A program made the translations under genes and the position numbers. The notes under the pieces were generated by a model. It did not search any database. It was not told the DNA's origin and saw only the letters and a list, made by a program, of their open reading frames with translations. Shown here one piece after another: positions 1 through 8,974 of a stretch of DNA of 64,000 bases; positions within the stretch are counted from its first letter, which is position 1, and each line of letters begins with the position of its first letter. The stretch lies in assembly GCA_963377175.1 (NCBI GenBank), contig CAUJNA010000491.1:1262867-1326866 (forward strand), given 5' to 3'. The DNA is from Effrenium voratum. Lineage: Eukaryota > Sar > Dinophyceae > Suessiales > Symbiodiniaceae.

Positions 1-1461
1 TTCTCGGCCTCCTGCGTTTTTACCGCATATGAGTTACGGACCAGCGGGTGCTTCCCAAACTCCGAACCAAACCCTCCAGTTCTAGTGGGGGTAGCGGGAG
101 CGGCCATTCGCTCCAACTCGCGCTTCGTCGCCCCGATCTCTCCGATCGCGTTGGGCTGGAAGAACGCGCGCTTTCTCCACGGAGAGCAGGGGTTAACCTC
201 CATGTAAGGGTTGAACCGCTGCAGCTCGCTGCCGGCGTTGGAGTAGCATGACGAGAAGCCCTCACCGCCTGTGATCTTATCCAGGTCATCTGAGAACTTC
301 ATGGCAAGGGCAAACACGGGCGCGCGGCGGGCCAGCATCAAACGCCGCGCTTTGTCACCGCGCGGGTCGTCGCCGCTGGTCGCGTCCACCGGGAGCATGA
401 AGGACAGATGTGCCCATACCCCCTGCCCGTAGTGTCCCCAGGTAAAGTAGCCGAGCGCCTGGCTGTAGATCAGTGATGTCCAGATACCGATTTTGTCCTC
501 GGATTCTGAAGTGACCACTTCTTCATGAGCGAGGGAGAACTGGCTAAGTCCATGGTGCCCTCGATGCTCCCCGCTGCAGGAATTCCAGTTTGGGGAATTT
601 GCGTCAACCACGAAGGAAAGCGGGGACGATCCAGCACCCCTCGCCGGCTGCAATGCCGTAGTCATGGGCCACGCCAGTGGCCTTGGGGGGTGACGAGCCT
701 CTCGACCTTGTCCCACAGGAACTGTCAGCTCGCAACAGACAGCTCGGAGGTCATGTCCGGTCCTGACATGTCTCGATGATTTCCTCCAGGCCTTTCGGAA
801 AGAAATGTTTGCAGCCACTTTGTCACCACGGGGGGCTCATACTGGGTGAAGCTGCTGATGCCGCCCGACTGTTGGGATCAGCGTGGATCGCTAAGATCAT
901 AGCAGCTTGAAGTAAACCCAACATGCCATTTCGCCTGGTTCTGCTTGACGGCCAGGTACTCCGTCCTCCAGTTGTTCTTCAAGACCTCGTCAAGCCCGAG
1001 CGGCGCGATGCAGGCGTCGGGGATGTGGTGAGTGGCGGAGCCGCGGATTGGGAGCGCGTCGCATAGGATTGCCGCTACTGTAAGGGCATTATGTTCCGTT
1101 GCGACGTGCCCAAGAAGTCCTTGAGCAGCGCGACGATGTTAGCCGCCCTGCCCCTCCGGTAGTTGAGGATCTTGGTCTTGATATCCTCCAAAAAGGAGTC
1201 GTACTTGTCGCACTTGATGAGACCGTTGATCATCGTCTCCACCTGCTCCCCAGCCAGGACGTCGCTGAGGCGGGCCGCCTTCAGGTTTGCCCGACCGTTG
1301 AGCTTGGACGTCCATCCGTTGAAGCTGTTGGACAGGATGTTGGCCACGGTTTTAACGCGGCCAGTAACGGGGTATGGGTAGAGCAGCGAAGATGAGCTGG
1401 GAGTCGGGAGGCTTCTCTCAGCCCCGGCTCCTGTGATGGGTCCGCTTTTTACGGACACCAT
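1..1461 (-). pseudogene. Degenerate 5' part of giant retroelement ORF, copy A (runs off left edge)
   Basis: This stretch is homologous over its whole length to the N-terminal third of the giant ORF at 48079-55630. The shared text includes LPTPSS, YPVTGRVK, GEQVETMINGL and, near the left edge, KRAFFQPNAIGEIGATKREL. The initiator Met (ATG at 1459-1461) aligns with the ATG at 55630 of copy B, which supports both starts. The first ~130 codons are open, then the frame is lost near 1075-1110. Several frameshifts, stops and an internal deletion follow (a ~64-bp segment of copy B is absent near 765). It lies about 0.5 kb after the end of the copy A pol remnant on the same strand, as in copy B. No function can be assigned. 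I am confident that it is a decayed relative, but not of what the protein does. Confidence 0.8.
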
Positions 1462-1948
1462 GATGACCCACTGTCCGTCGGAGTTTACGAAGAGGATGGG
1501 GTTCAATGCAGTCGCCAGCAGCGGTGCAGAAGGGCGAGGTAGATCACCAAAGGCCGCACAGCAGCGGTATGTGAGGGTGGAGAAGACCAGCAGCCGCCCG
1601 GCGGCTAAGGTCGGGGTAAGATGACGCAGCAGCGGCTCAGCGAACGGGGCGCACACTCCAGTTCACACAGAAGTGGTGAGTAGTTGAGGTAGTAACTGAA
1701 TGGTTGAAATGGAACATGGAACTCACACATACCTGAAAGGCAATGCAAAGCAGCATGAAAGCTGGACATAATCAGCTCCCCGGAATTGAGGGAAAGCGTG
1801 GATAGTCGTGAGGTGAAACTGCATCTGCATATCCTGCCCTGAGTTGGGCTCCCGAAGGAGCCAAGTGCGGCCAAAGATTCATGAAAATAATTTCAGAACT
1901 TCACAAGGAGCTCCGCGAGCAACCCAAGCAGGTGACAAATCAGGGAAC

Positions 1949-3467
1949 CTACTCGAAGAACATCTCAAGAATTTTGCTCCATGCAGTTTCATGGAAGGAG
2001 TAATCGTTCTTTCCGGTGCGCAAGGAAGTAGAACATGGTAGCAACCGCATCCGATAATGAGCAAGTCTGTTCACGGCAAGGGTCAAAATCTTTGCGTGAC
2101 CAAGTAGCCCAATTTGACACCTGCAAAGATGAGACTTATACATATCATGTTCATCTATAAATTGGTCAATACGTTGAACACAAAGTCCAGGCAGATCACC
2201 ACCATAACCAAGAACAACACCAAAGTCATGATGGAGGGCGTTCAGGGCAATACACAGGGTGGAAGCAGTGAGTGTACCACACTTCTGACGGAACTTCCTG
2301 ATCTTGGACCAATCCCTTTTGCAGGAATCCGGGCATGAAGGAAAAGCATTGACAATGGCAAAATTATCTCTTTTTCCCTTTAGCCCTGGGTACGTAGTGA
2401 TCCGATGGGCCACTCTGCTTGGAATCGTCGACGTATACGACGAGGAAAGTGCCAAGTCCAGGGTGACGGAAGACCCTGGGCCAGTCTGGGATGGGCACGA
2501 AACCAACCTTTTTCAGTTGAGCTTTGCAGCGCTGGTCCGGAATCCGGGATGTCCGTAGAGCGCGAGGATGAGAGGACACACAGGGTCCTGCAATTTCTCC
2601 CATTCCTTCGGCCATTGGTCACGAGGAAGACGTCTCCAAGTCTTCGTCCCACCGAGCAAGGCTTGGGTATCAGCAGACTCTCCGTCGCCAACCTCAAGCG
2701 AATTGCCCGGCAGCAGCCCATAAGCGTCAGCAACCTTCCCTGTGATCTTGGAGAATAGGGCCCAAGCATTGTTACATGACATCCTTCGAACACAACGCGG
2801 CCCTTGAACCTCCTGTTCGGATCATCCTCGTTGAGTTTGTGACTCTTTTCAACACAGATGTCAAAGATCCGGCCAACATGTACCTTGACACCATCACGTT
2901 TAGCTTCAGCAGCAACCTCCCGCCACTCTCGTACCTTTGATTGGTCCCAACAACCCATGCCCCGAAGCTTCTTCCACTCCTTCTCAAGGGCGGCGAAAGC
3001 TTTGGGGTTCATCTTCGCTTCTTTGCGAGGTACGGGGCGAGCAACACAGGCGCTGAAAGGCAGAAGGCCGAGAAACGGGTTGTGCCCGGATCCATCGGCT
3101 CCGCGTGGCATGGCAAACCATGCATCGGTTCCAGTAGACGATCACGAGTGAGACGGAAAGGTAGCCGAAGCAGCAGGAGGACTTTGGTCCCTTGCCCCCC
3201 TCGTTGTTCAAGGATGGAGGCGCGCTCAAGAATAAGCTGAGAGCCATTTTCATCGCCCTTCTTCACGGTGAAGTCATTGCGCGAATGGTTGAAAATCACG
3301 ACCTTGATTCACCGGTGTAGTTGGGATCGATGACACCGGCTCCAACTTCGATCATGCTTTTGGCCGATGGCAAAGCCAGTTCCGACAGTGGCTGAATTGC
3401 CAGCAGAGATGACATGGTCTTCGCCAGATCGGATGTTGAGACCCGCACTGTTGGGGGTGCCCCTATC
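1949..3467 (-). pseudogene. Copia-like pol remnant, copy A, 3' half (dUTPase end, RT, C-terminal domain)
   Basis: Minus-strand sequence here matches the pol of copy B in several frames. From 3467 downward it holds the start of dUTPase motif 1 (DRGTPNSAGLNI), motif 4 (VKKGDE..QLILERAS), the linker with RPVPRKEAK, then the RT segment (EWKKLRGMGCWDQSKV, CHV, LLPGNSLEV, VVYVDDSKQSG). Just after the YVDD box the reading jumps to the C-terminal domain (YPGLKGKRDNFA ... GDLPGLCVQ), so about 500 codons including RNase H are missing compared with copy B. The C-terminal domain is an open 185-codon frame ending at 1949. Several frameshifts show that the copy is dead. It was one unit with 24918-26640 before the virus inserted at 3467/3468. 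Confidence 0.85.
3463..3467. repeat. Left target-site duplication (CTATC)
   Basis: The five bases CTATC immediately before the left terminal inverted repeat recur at 24918-24922, immediately after the right one. Removing the element and one copy gives a continuous sequence (CCCCTATCAGGGGTG). That sequence aligns without gaps to the homologous dUTPase region of copy B near 59,325. This is the direct footprint of integration by a DDE-type (rve) integrase. Confidence 0.9.
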
Positions 3468-3979
3468 AGTAGTCGAGGGCCTTGCCTAGCAAATAAATTG
3501 CTTCATACATACACCCCCCCTACAACTTTTTTCATCTTCCATCTTCTACCCATATTTGTTTTCATCATTTTTCTACATTCCTTTCTGTCCATCTCATCCG
3601 TTTTTTTCTCATCACTTTTCCAAAATTTTCGCCATCCTTTTCTCCTTCCTCCTCGCCTCATTCATTTCACCAACTACCCTTCAAAATGTCATTTCCTCAA
3701 TCTCCTCGCCTCATCCATTTCAAAAAAATAAATTTTGCAAAATATATTGCAAAAATATGTATCATCAAAAAAAACCGAACTGTCTAAAAACGATTTGTCC
3801 ATTTCTCGGACAAAAAATAGAACAGCAACAACATCACTCCCCTCCTTCGTTTCATCACTTTTATCATATATTTTAATAGGCGTGGTGCCCCTTGTAGGAT
3901 TTTATCTTCAATATATAAAACGCTATACTTACATTATAATTATAACATATAAGGGTATAAATGTTATTATTATAGTATG
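3468..3979 (+). repeat. Left terminal inverted repeat of the PLV (512 bp)
   Basis: The sequence starting AGTAGTCGAGGGCC is the reverse complement of the right end of the element, and the match runs to TATAGTATG at 3979. The two arms differ by a few substitutions and small indels: a C-run of 7 versus 8, and about 10 extra bases in the right arm around the CATCCGT stretch. After the outermost ~70 bp the plus strand is strongly pyrimidine-rich. The near-identity suggests that integration was recent compared with the decay seen in the flanking retroelement. Confidence 0.92.
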
Positions 3980-4059
3980 GTTTTAATCATTATGGGTTTA
4001 ATGTGTTCAGGCTCAGTCGATCCAAAAGTTGAGTGGCAGATTTTCAACTTAAAACGCAC

Positions 4060-4345
4060 AATTTTGACACGTAACAGGTGAAACACGTCCAATGCACAGG
4101 TGAGACCCTTCCAATGCACAGGTGAGACCCTTCCAATGCACAGGTGAAACACTTCCAGTGCACAGAAGCCTTCAAATGCACAGGTGAGACCCTTCAAATG
4201 CACAGGTGAGACCCTTCAAATGCACAGGTGAGACCCTTCAAATGCACAGGTGAGACCCTTCAAATGCACAGGTGAAAGACTTCAAATGCACAGGTGAGAC
4301 CCTTCAAATGCACAGGAAAAAAAAGCAGTGCACAGGTGAAACTGC
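4060..4345. repeat. 22-bp minisatellite next to the left TIR
   Basis: About a dozen head-to-tail copies of a 22-bp unit with the core TGCACAGGTGAGACCCTTCAA. The early copies vary (CCTTCCAA, AACACTTCCAG), while the central copies at 4180-4300 are nearly identical. It is GC-richer than the viral sequence around it and absent from the right end, so it makes the two ends asymmetric. It opens a short minus-strand frame that is only repeat translation. There are no spacers, so it is not CRISPR-like. Confidence 0.9.
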
Positions 4346-4509
4346 TGTGAATCGTGAAATGTCAAGTTTCAAGCCCAACCCCAAACTCAAAATCCTTAAT
4401 CCGTCAAACTCATCAAAATTTCAAGTATCAAACTACTAGGTATTTTACATAGGTTGTCTTGCTAAATAATTCTAATAAATTCATATTATTAGAATTACTT
4501 AGATATTAA
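4346..4509. terminator. Non-coding spacer ending in a perfect 3'-end hairpin (4467-4497)
   Basis: TAATTCTAATAA at 4467-4478 pairs perfectly with TTATTAGAATTA at 4486-4497 (12-bp stem, 7-nt loop). It lies about 13 nt past the stop of the minus-strand gene 4510-4842, where a transcript of that gene would end. It is one of a series of similar hairpins at 3' ends in this virus. I see no gene in the rest of the spacer. Confidence 0.6.
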
Positions 4510-4842
4510 TTATTCAAATAATACATATACGCCATCATCATTTTTTGTAATTTTATAAAACTCTAATGTTTGTTGCTTTGGTTGTTTGATTTTTCCTGTA
4601 TTCAACATATCACAGTATTTCTTTTGCTTTGTAGGGTAGTCGCCCGATGGTCTTCCTATAGATTTTGATTGAAATATCTTTTCGATTTTCTCCTTCTCTT
4701 CGTTGCTTTGTTGTTCGCGTTCAGCTGGTTTAAGTTTTTCATCAATGGATTTAATCATATCATTTAAGGTTTTAATATTTTTACCGATTAATGTTATCTT
4801 CTTCATGAAATCATTAATAGTATAATTGTCATTTTCAGACAT
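4510..4842 (-). CDS. Viral small protein, coiled-coil, function unknown (110 aa)
   Basis: I do not recognise this protein. It is hydrophilic, Lys/Glu/Asn-rich and has no membrane segment or signal peptide. Residues ~10-60 look helical with heptad-like spacing (IGKNIKTLNDMIKSIDEKL), suggesting a short coiled coil. The C-terminal third is mixed and ends in an acidic-aromatic tail (YVLFE). It is the outermost gene at the left end and reads outward toward the TIR. A TTTAAAGAGTAG box lies 67 nt upstream and a perfect hairpin follows the stop. The frame is intact and the codon use is AT-rich like its neighbours, so I regard it as a real gene, possibly an end-proximal accessory factor. Confidence 0.6.
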   Translation of the reverse strand: MSENDNYTINDFMKKITLIGKNIKTLNDMIKSIDEKLKPAEREQQSNEEKEKIEKIFQSKSIGRPSGDYPTKQKKYCDMLNTGKIKQPKQQTLEFYKITKNDDGVYVLFE

Positions 4843-4908
4843 TAGTATATATTTATTTAGATAATTATTTATTTAATTATATATTTATAAAGTGCAATTA
4901 TATTAAAT

Positions 4909-4920
4909 CTACTCTTTAAA
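4909..4920 (-). promoter_or_regulatory. TTTAAAGA-type upstream box
   Basis: On the minus strand this reads TTTAAAGAGTAG, matching the first eight bases of the TTTAAAGARATA box found 25-35 nt upstream of 10133, 17950, 18101 and 23740. Here it is farther away (67 nt from the start at 4842) and its last bases differ, so it is the weakest member of the set. Confidence 0.35.
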
Positions 4921-4922
4921 TA

Positions 4923-5291
4923 CTAATTTTTCTTCATTTGTTTAACAGTTTCCTGCGTTTCATTTTCATTATTATCCGAGAGTGATGCATCCTTACCCCA
5001 TTTAAAAGTTATATTATGGACATCAGTTTCTAAGTTGATACTGTCTTTAGTTTTCTCAATATTCATTTTCTTATCATTTTTACTAATTTTGAAACTTGTT
5101 GGAATACATGAACATTTACAATTTCCTTTCTTTTGTATTTCTAATTCATTCTTCATTTCTAGCACCCTTTTACACATCGGACAAGAAAACTCAATAACCG
5201 ATGTCTCTTTAACAATTTCTTCTTTTTCTTCATCAGTTGAAGAAACACTTAAACTTGTCTTATTTTTGTTTTTCTTTCTCTTTTTCACCAT
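4923..5291 (-). CDS. Viral zinc-ribbon-like small protein (122 aa), function unknown
   Basis: A very basic N-terminus (KKRKKNKNK, a plausible nuclear or nucleolar signal) is followed by Ser/Glu-rich sequence. A four-cysteine cluster follows: CPMC at about residue 37 and CKCSC at about residue 58, spaced like a zinc ribbon or knuckle. The C-terminal half is charged and probably disordered. There is no enzymatic motif. It lies about 80 nt upstream of the 4510-4842 gene on the same strand and is divergent from the packaging ATPase, with a ~420-bp structured spacer between them. A nucleic-acid-binding role is plausible from the Cys cluster and basic tail, but this is inference. Confidence 0.6.
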   Translation of the reverse strand: MVKKRKKNKNKTSLSVSSTDEEKEEIVKETSVIEFSCPMCKRVLEMKNELEIQKKGNCKCSCIPTSFKISKNDKKMNIEKTKDSINLETDVHNITFKWGKDASLSDNNENETQETVKQMKKN

Positions 5292-5564
5292 TTATATTAA
5301 TATTTACATTTTTATTTTTGATATATTGTATCACAAACTTAATTATTTCTAGTGAATAATAACAACATTTTTTATTTTATTGTCAGTAATTATTACTTGT
5401 TCAATATTTTCTACTTCATCTATTATATTAATATAATTTGAATAACTCCTATTCATATAAATAATAAGATAAAATAGTTATTTAATCTTATTATTTTCAT
5501 GCATGATAGAATATTTTGGAGGGCACAGCACTGGGGTTTTCTTTACAACGCATCAAACTAATTA

Positions 5565-5642
5565 GCTTCAATGCCTATTGATTGAAGCAATGGAAAAGCC
5601 TGTTCCATTTTTATGATATTCGCCACCAGCATATCATAAAAA
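5565..5642 (+). promoter_or_regulatory. Three adjacent hairpins in the divergent spacer upstream of the packaging ATPase
   Basis: Three stems follow each other: GCTTCAAT/ATTGAAGC (5565-5588, 8 bp, 8-nt loop), AATGGAA/TTCCATT (5589-5609, 7 bp, 7-nt loop) and TTTTTATGATAT/ATATCATAAAAA (5608-5642, 12 bp, 11-nt loop). The element TGTTCCATTT occurs at 5601-5610 and again at 5646-5655. The region is less AT-rich than the rest of the spacer (5292-5713), which has no ORF. It could be a structured RNA, an origin-like element or a divergent-promoter operator. Confidence 0.5.
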
Positions 5643-5713
5643 CGATGTTCCATTTAATATGATTTACAAGTTAATTTTTAAATATAATTTTATATATATC
5701 TTTAATATCAACT

Positions 5714-6478
5714 ATGACAGATGTTCCAATAATAAAACCAATAAACATAACTGAATATGAATTCAAACAATCTAAATATGAGCACGTGCCAAAATTACCA
5801 TTTAGAAGTATTATAGTTGCTTCTTCGACAGGCGGTAAGACTGTCCTTATTCAAAATTTAATATTGAATGTTTATAGAAATTCATTTGCAAGAATATTTA
5901 TATTTTCACCCAGTGTCCATAACGACCCTACATTTACAGAAGTTAAAAAATACATCAGGGACGAATTGCACGTGGATGATGAAAAAGAACAAATTTATTT
6001 TGATAATTATAATCCAAGTGATTTAGAAAATGTAATTGAAAGACAGAAGAAAATTATTAATTATATGAAGTCTAAAAAGATAAAGAAACTACATTCAATA
6101 TTAATCGTTATAGACGATCATGCCGACGATCCTAAATTCGTTAGATATAGTAAATTATTACATGGATTGTTTACAAGAGGCAGGCACGATGCAGTAAGTG
6201 TAATTTGTTCAACACAAAAATACAATGTTTTAGCGCCTATCATTCGTTTAAATGCCAGTTCATTATATATTTTTAGGTTGAAAAATGCCAGTGAATTAAT
6301 GAGTTTTATTGAAGAAAATAGCGCCATTGTTGATAAACAGCAATTATTAGATATGTACCATCAAGCCGTTAATTTTGCTCCATATTCTTTTTTCTACGTG
6401 AATATGAATTCAAAAGACATTAACAAAATGTTTCATATCAATTTTGAACAGGCATTTCAAATTACAAATGATGAATAA
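5714..6478 (+). CDS. A32/FtsK-HerA-type genome packaging ATPase (254 aa)
   Basis: This ATPase would power DNA translocation into the capsid. The P-loop is at residues 36-43 (ASSTGGKT; note TGG-K-T instead of the usual TGSGKT). Walker B is at 129-135 (ILIVIDD), followed by a CSTQK sensor-like motif near residue 170 and an IIRLNAS...FRLKN segment typical of A32-like ATPases. The length is in the usual 230-280 aa range for PLV and virophage packaging ATPases. The frame is intact from ATG to TAA. It starts ~70 nt after the three-hairpin cluster and is followed 30 nt later by the 77-aa gene on the same strand. The identification rests on motif order and on the capsid genes in the same element, and I consider it firm. 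Confidence 0.88.
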   Translation: MTDVPIIKPINITEYEFKQSKYEHVPKLPFRSIIVASSTGGKTVLIQNLILNVYRNSFARIFIFSPSVHNDPTFTEVKKYIRDELHVDDEKEQIYFDNYNPSDLENVIERQKKIINYMKSKKIKKLHSILIVIDDHADDPKFVRYSKLLHGLFTRGRHDAVSVICSTQKYNVLAPIIRLNASSLYIFRLKNASELMSFIEENSAIVDKQQLLDMYHQAVNFAPYSFFYVNMNSKDINKMFHINFEQAFQITNDE

Positions 6479-6508
6479 AGAAATTATAATTTAATATAAT
6501 ATAATAAT

Positions 6509-6742
6509 ATGTCAATGAGACTATGTAGATGTGGTGGATTTTATCGTAGGGGTAATTATAATTTTCATACTAATTCTTGGATACATAAACTTTATAAAGT
6601 GTTAAAAAGACGACCAACAGACGAGGAATTATTAAGATTTCAAAATAATTTTGTTGATGAAGAAGATTTAATAGATGATAGATGTAGCAATGCCTCAACG
6701 AAATTGCCAGAAGATGAAATGACAGATTATGATAACAATTAA
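6509..6742 (+). CDS. Viral 77-aa protein with CxC-H-H zinc motif
   Basis: A small protein whose N-terminus carries CRCGG followed by two histidines (C-x-C-x12-H-x6-H, around residues 6-28). This is the same type of zinc module as at the C-termini of the two GIY-YIG proteins and in the 147-aa protein at 11972-12415. The remainder is acidic (EEDL, EDEMTDYD). It lies 30 nt after the ATPase stop on the same strand and is probably co-transcribed. Its stop codon is embedded in a perfect hairpin. The function is unknown; nucleic-acid or protein binding through the zinc module is an inference. Confidence 0.6.
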   Translation: MSMRLCRCGGFYRRGNYNFHTNSWIHKLYKVLKRRPTDEELLRFQNNFVDEEDLIDDRCSNASTKLPEDEMTDYDNN

Positions 6743-6774
6743 TAATATTAATTAGTTTCTATTAATATTATTAA
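6739..6774. terminator. Perfect hairpin between convergent viral genes
   Basis: TTAATAATATTAAT at 6739-6752 pairs with ATTAATATTATTAA at 6761-6774 (14-bp stem, 8-nt loop). It sits exactly between the stops of a plus-strand gene (6742) and a minus-strand gene (6777), so it would end transcripts from both sides. Confidence 0.65.
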
Positions 6775-6776
6775 AT

Positions 6777-7004
6777 TTAAAATAACGAATAACTACATAA
6801 ATTCAAGGCAGGTAATTTATAATATAGTTTATCTTTTTTACATTCATTAACTTTTTCTAATTTATTTATTATTGCTTTCAATGAACTTATTTGTAGAATA
6901 TCAATTCTTGACATTTCACTTATCGTATTTACATCTATATCTTTTATTACTTTAATAGCCTCTTCGTCATCAATTTCTACTGGTTTTGATTTACTTGAAC
7001 CCAT
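6777..7004 (-). CDS. Viral 75-aa protein with N-myristoylation signal
   Basis: The protein starts MGSSKSKP, which meets the N-myristoyltransferase rule (Gly2, Ser6, basic residues after) and equals the first eight residues of the Src-kinase N-terminus. The rest is a short helical, charged protein (residues ~14-60) with no transmembrane segment and an aromatic C-terminus. Its start is 12 nt after the stop of the 261-aa gene upstream on the same strand. Attachment to an internal membrane is the natural inference. In related viruses a membrane layer under the capsid is debated, and this gene bears on that. Acylation itself cannot be seen from sequence. Confidence 0.6.
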   Translation of the reverse strand: MGSSKSKPVEIDDEEAIKVIKDIDVNTISEMSRIDILQISSLKAIINKLEKVNECKKDKLYYKLPALNLCSYSLF

Positions 7005-7015
7005 TATATATAATA

Positions 7016-7801
7016 TTATTTAGATTTTAATTTTTCAAAATTGAAATGTTGGTTTTCTTCTTCTTCTTCGTCTTCAGTTGGTGCTGGTATTTCTGTTGGA
7101 CTTTCAGATGAAGAACTATGAACAGTAATAGGTGGAGAACTATGAACACTAATAGCTTCATTTGATGAATTGCTACTGCTACTTTGTGCATTCCCTGCTG
7201 TTATCTGATTGACTAAATCTGCAATATTTATTGTTGTTGCAATTGTGCTGTGTGACAAGTTTAATATTATATCTGCTACTGTAGCTCCGTTGTGTAGCAT
7301 TATTTCTATCATTTTTGTCAGTTTGAACCTTTTTTCTTCTTCGTCGCTACTGTCCTTCTTTTGTGGTGGTTTCTTTGGCGGTGGTTCTGGTGGTTTGTTG
7401 TTGTCAAGCATTGTAGTAAAGGCTGACACCATTGCGTCACGTTGGTTTTTCAATGTTTGTGTTGCCTGTGTTCTTGTTGGCTCATTTCTTTTGTATGTGT
7501 TGTGCCAAAAGTTTTTAAGCATTATTTGAAGCATATTGTCCTGGTGTTCCTTTACCTTAAACGCTTCAAATGTCACGTTTAATGGTTGGCCTGTATCATT
7601 GTATAACTGTTCGTCAGTCTCTCTGGTTGCTGTAGCAATAGTATCTGTGTTGGTTGCAATGTCAACAAATTCTCTCGGTATGCCCTTTTTCATCAGTTTC
7701 GGTGGTTGTATTGTTGTTGAAGTGTTTGGTTTCATTAGGTTATGTATTGTAAAACTGTCGTCATCATATTTATCATTGAATTTCTGCTTCTTTCTTTTCA
7801 T
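7016..7801 (-). CDS. Viral structural-like protein with low-complexity linkers (261 aa)
   Basis: I do not recognise this family. The N-terminus is basic (KRKKQKF) and a helical middle follows. There is a Pro/Lys-rich hinge near residue 140 (PPEPPPKKPPQKK), a second helical block (MIEIMLHNGATVADIILNL), then a Ser-rich and a strongly acidic C-terminal stretch (TEDEEEEEN). It is intact, sits between the myristoylation-signal gene and the 7850-8858 gene, and all three point the same way, suggesting one transcription unit. A tegument- or minor-virion-like role would fit but is only inference. Confidence 0.6.
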   Translation of the reverse strand: MKRKKQKFNDKYDDDSFTIHNLMKPNTSTTIQPPKLMKKGIPREFVDIATNTDTIATATRETDEQLYNDTGQPLNVTFEAFKVKEHQDNMLQIMLKNFWHNTYKRNEPTRTQATQTLKNQRDAMVSAFTTMLDNNKPPEPPPKKPPQKKDSSDEEEKRFKLTKMIEIMLHNGATVADIILNLSHSTIATTINIADLVNQITAGNAQSSSSNSSNEAISVHSSPPITVHSSSSESPTEIPAPTEDEEEEENQHFNFEKLKSK

Positions 7802-7849
7802 TATATTTTTAGTTAATATTATGATTTATTATTATTATTATTTATATTT

Positions 7850-8858
7850 TTATTTCTTACCTTTGCCCTTAAAACTTGCCTTGAGTTCTTCTATTCTACC
7901 TTTGCCTAAATTTACTATCCACCCGCCATTATCAATAGTGTCTAAAATCATATCCACTAAATATTGTTTGTATGTTCTCGCCTTGCCTCTTCCTTTGTGT
8001 TTCAATTCTTCTTGTATTTCGCTTTCTTCTGGCACTTGAATTCCTCTTAAATAAAATTGAAATTGAATATCATTTACTGTTAAATTAGGGTTTTCTTTCC
8101 AGTAAACAGGACTAATATTATTATCTATTGTTGTTTTGAATAATGGATATAATGGTAATGGCGACGGTTGTTGTGCTGTTGAACTTGATGCTCCTGTTGC
8201 TTGTTGAACTGGTGTCGCGTAAAAATTGTCATCTACTGCTTGAGGTGATAGTTCAACATCTTCTACGCGCATTTTTTGCTGGTCGTCTGCTACTGCTCTA
8301 CCTGCTGGCGCTTGTCGTGGTTCTGTTGGTGCTGATTGTCTGTTTGCCACCATTTTATGAAATAATGTTCCGCCCATCTCTCTTAAATTTGATGCCATCG
8401 CTCTGCCTACTTCTTCCGCTTTCCGCTTTGTTGCAGTTGCTATATCTTGTAATTGTGTATCTACCATTGCCTCGTGTTGTCTTGCCGTTTGTTGTGGTGT
8501 GGAAAAGTCATATTCATCATTTATTGCATCAGCGTTTGCTTGGACTGGTGTTTCTGCATTCATTTTGTGAACTGCATAAGTATGCCCGTTTCTGCGTGCT
8601 TCTTGTTTCATCATTGCCTCTCTCATTTGTCTGTCTAATATTCTCATCTCTTGGTCTTTCAATAATTCTAAGTGATCGCTTCCATCAAAAAGCTACCCTG
8701 AGGACTTGCTTTAAAAATGTAGCATCTCTGTTTGGTAGTTTTCCCGTTATTAAATCATTTTCGCCAATTAGACCTACAATTTCTTCATAAGTGGGGCGTC
8801 GTTTCAATCCAAATTTTGCATATGGATTTATTAATTCTAAACTTGCTGTAGTTGCCAT
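7850..8858 (-). pseudogene. Viral ~336-aa protein of unknown function, one frameshift
   Basis: An open frame of 270 codons begins inside the gene. Upstream, the same protein can be followed in another frame back to an ATG at 8858 (start MATTASLELINPYAKF). The two join if one T of the run at about 8689-8693 is extra. The protein has a helical Met/Arg/Gln-rich N-terminal half (repeats of RQMREAMM and AEEVGRAMASNLREMGG type) and a Gln/Pro/Ala-rich linker. A folded C-terminal part begins around SPVYWKENPNL and ends in a Lys/Gly tail. No enzyme motif is visible. It sits within the minus-strand block that ends with the capsid gene. The break is either early decay or a homopolymer sequencing error. 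Confidence 0.65.
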
Positions 8859-8931
8859 ATTGATATAATATTAATTAGATAATATTAATTAGAAAATATT
8901 ATTAATAATATTTTTGAGAAAATATTATTAA

Positions 8932-8962
8932 TAATAAGATTTTATTGTATAAAATCTTATTA
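8932..8962. terminator. Perfect 14-bp hairpin after the 105-aa gene
   Basis: TAATAAGATTTTAT at 8932-8945 pairs perfectly with ATAAAATCTTATTA at 8949-8962 across a 3-nt loop. It lies 13 nt beyond the stop of the minus-strand gene at 8975. It is the strongest of the viral 3'-end hairpins. Confidence 0.65.
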
Positions 8963-8974
8963 TATCAATATATT

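Noticed and set aside
3414..3986. FSFLLASFISPTT-type frames in the left TIR and their mirror in the right TIR
   Set aside because: Translations of the pyrimidine-rich inverted repeat; not conserved in phase between the two arms because of indels.
4060..4345. CRISPR-like array
   Set aside because: The units are directly adjacent with no unique spacers, the setting is a eukaryotic provirus, and no cas genes exist. It is a minisatellite.
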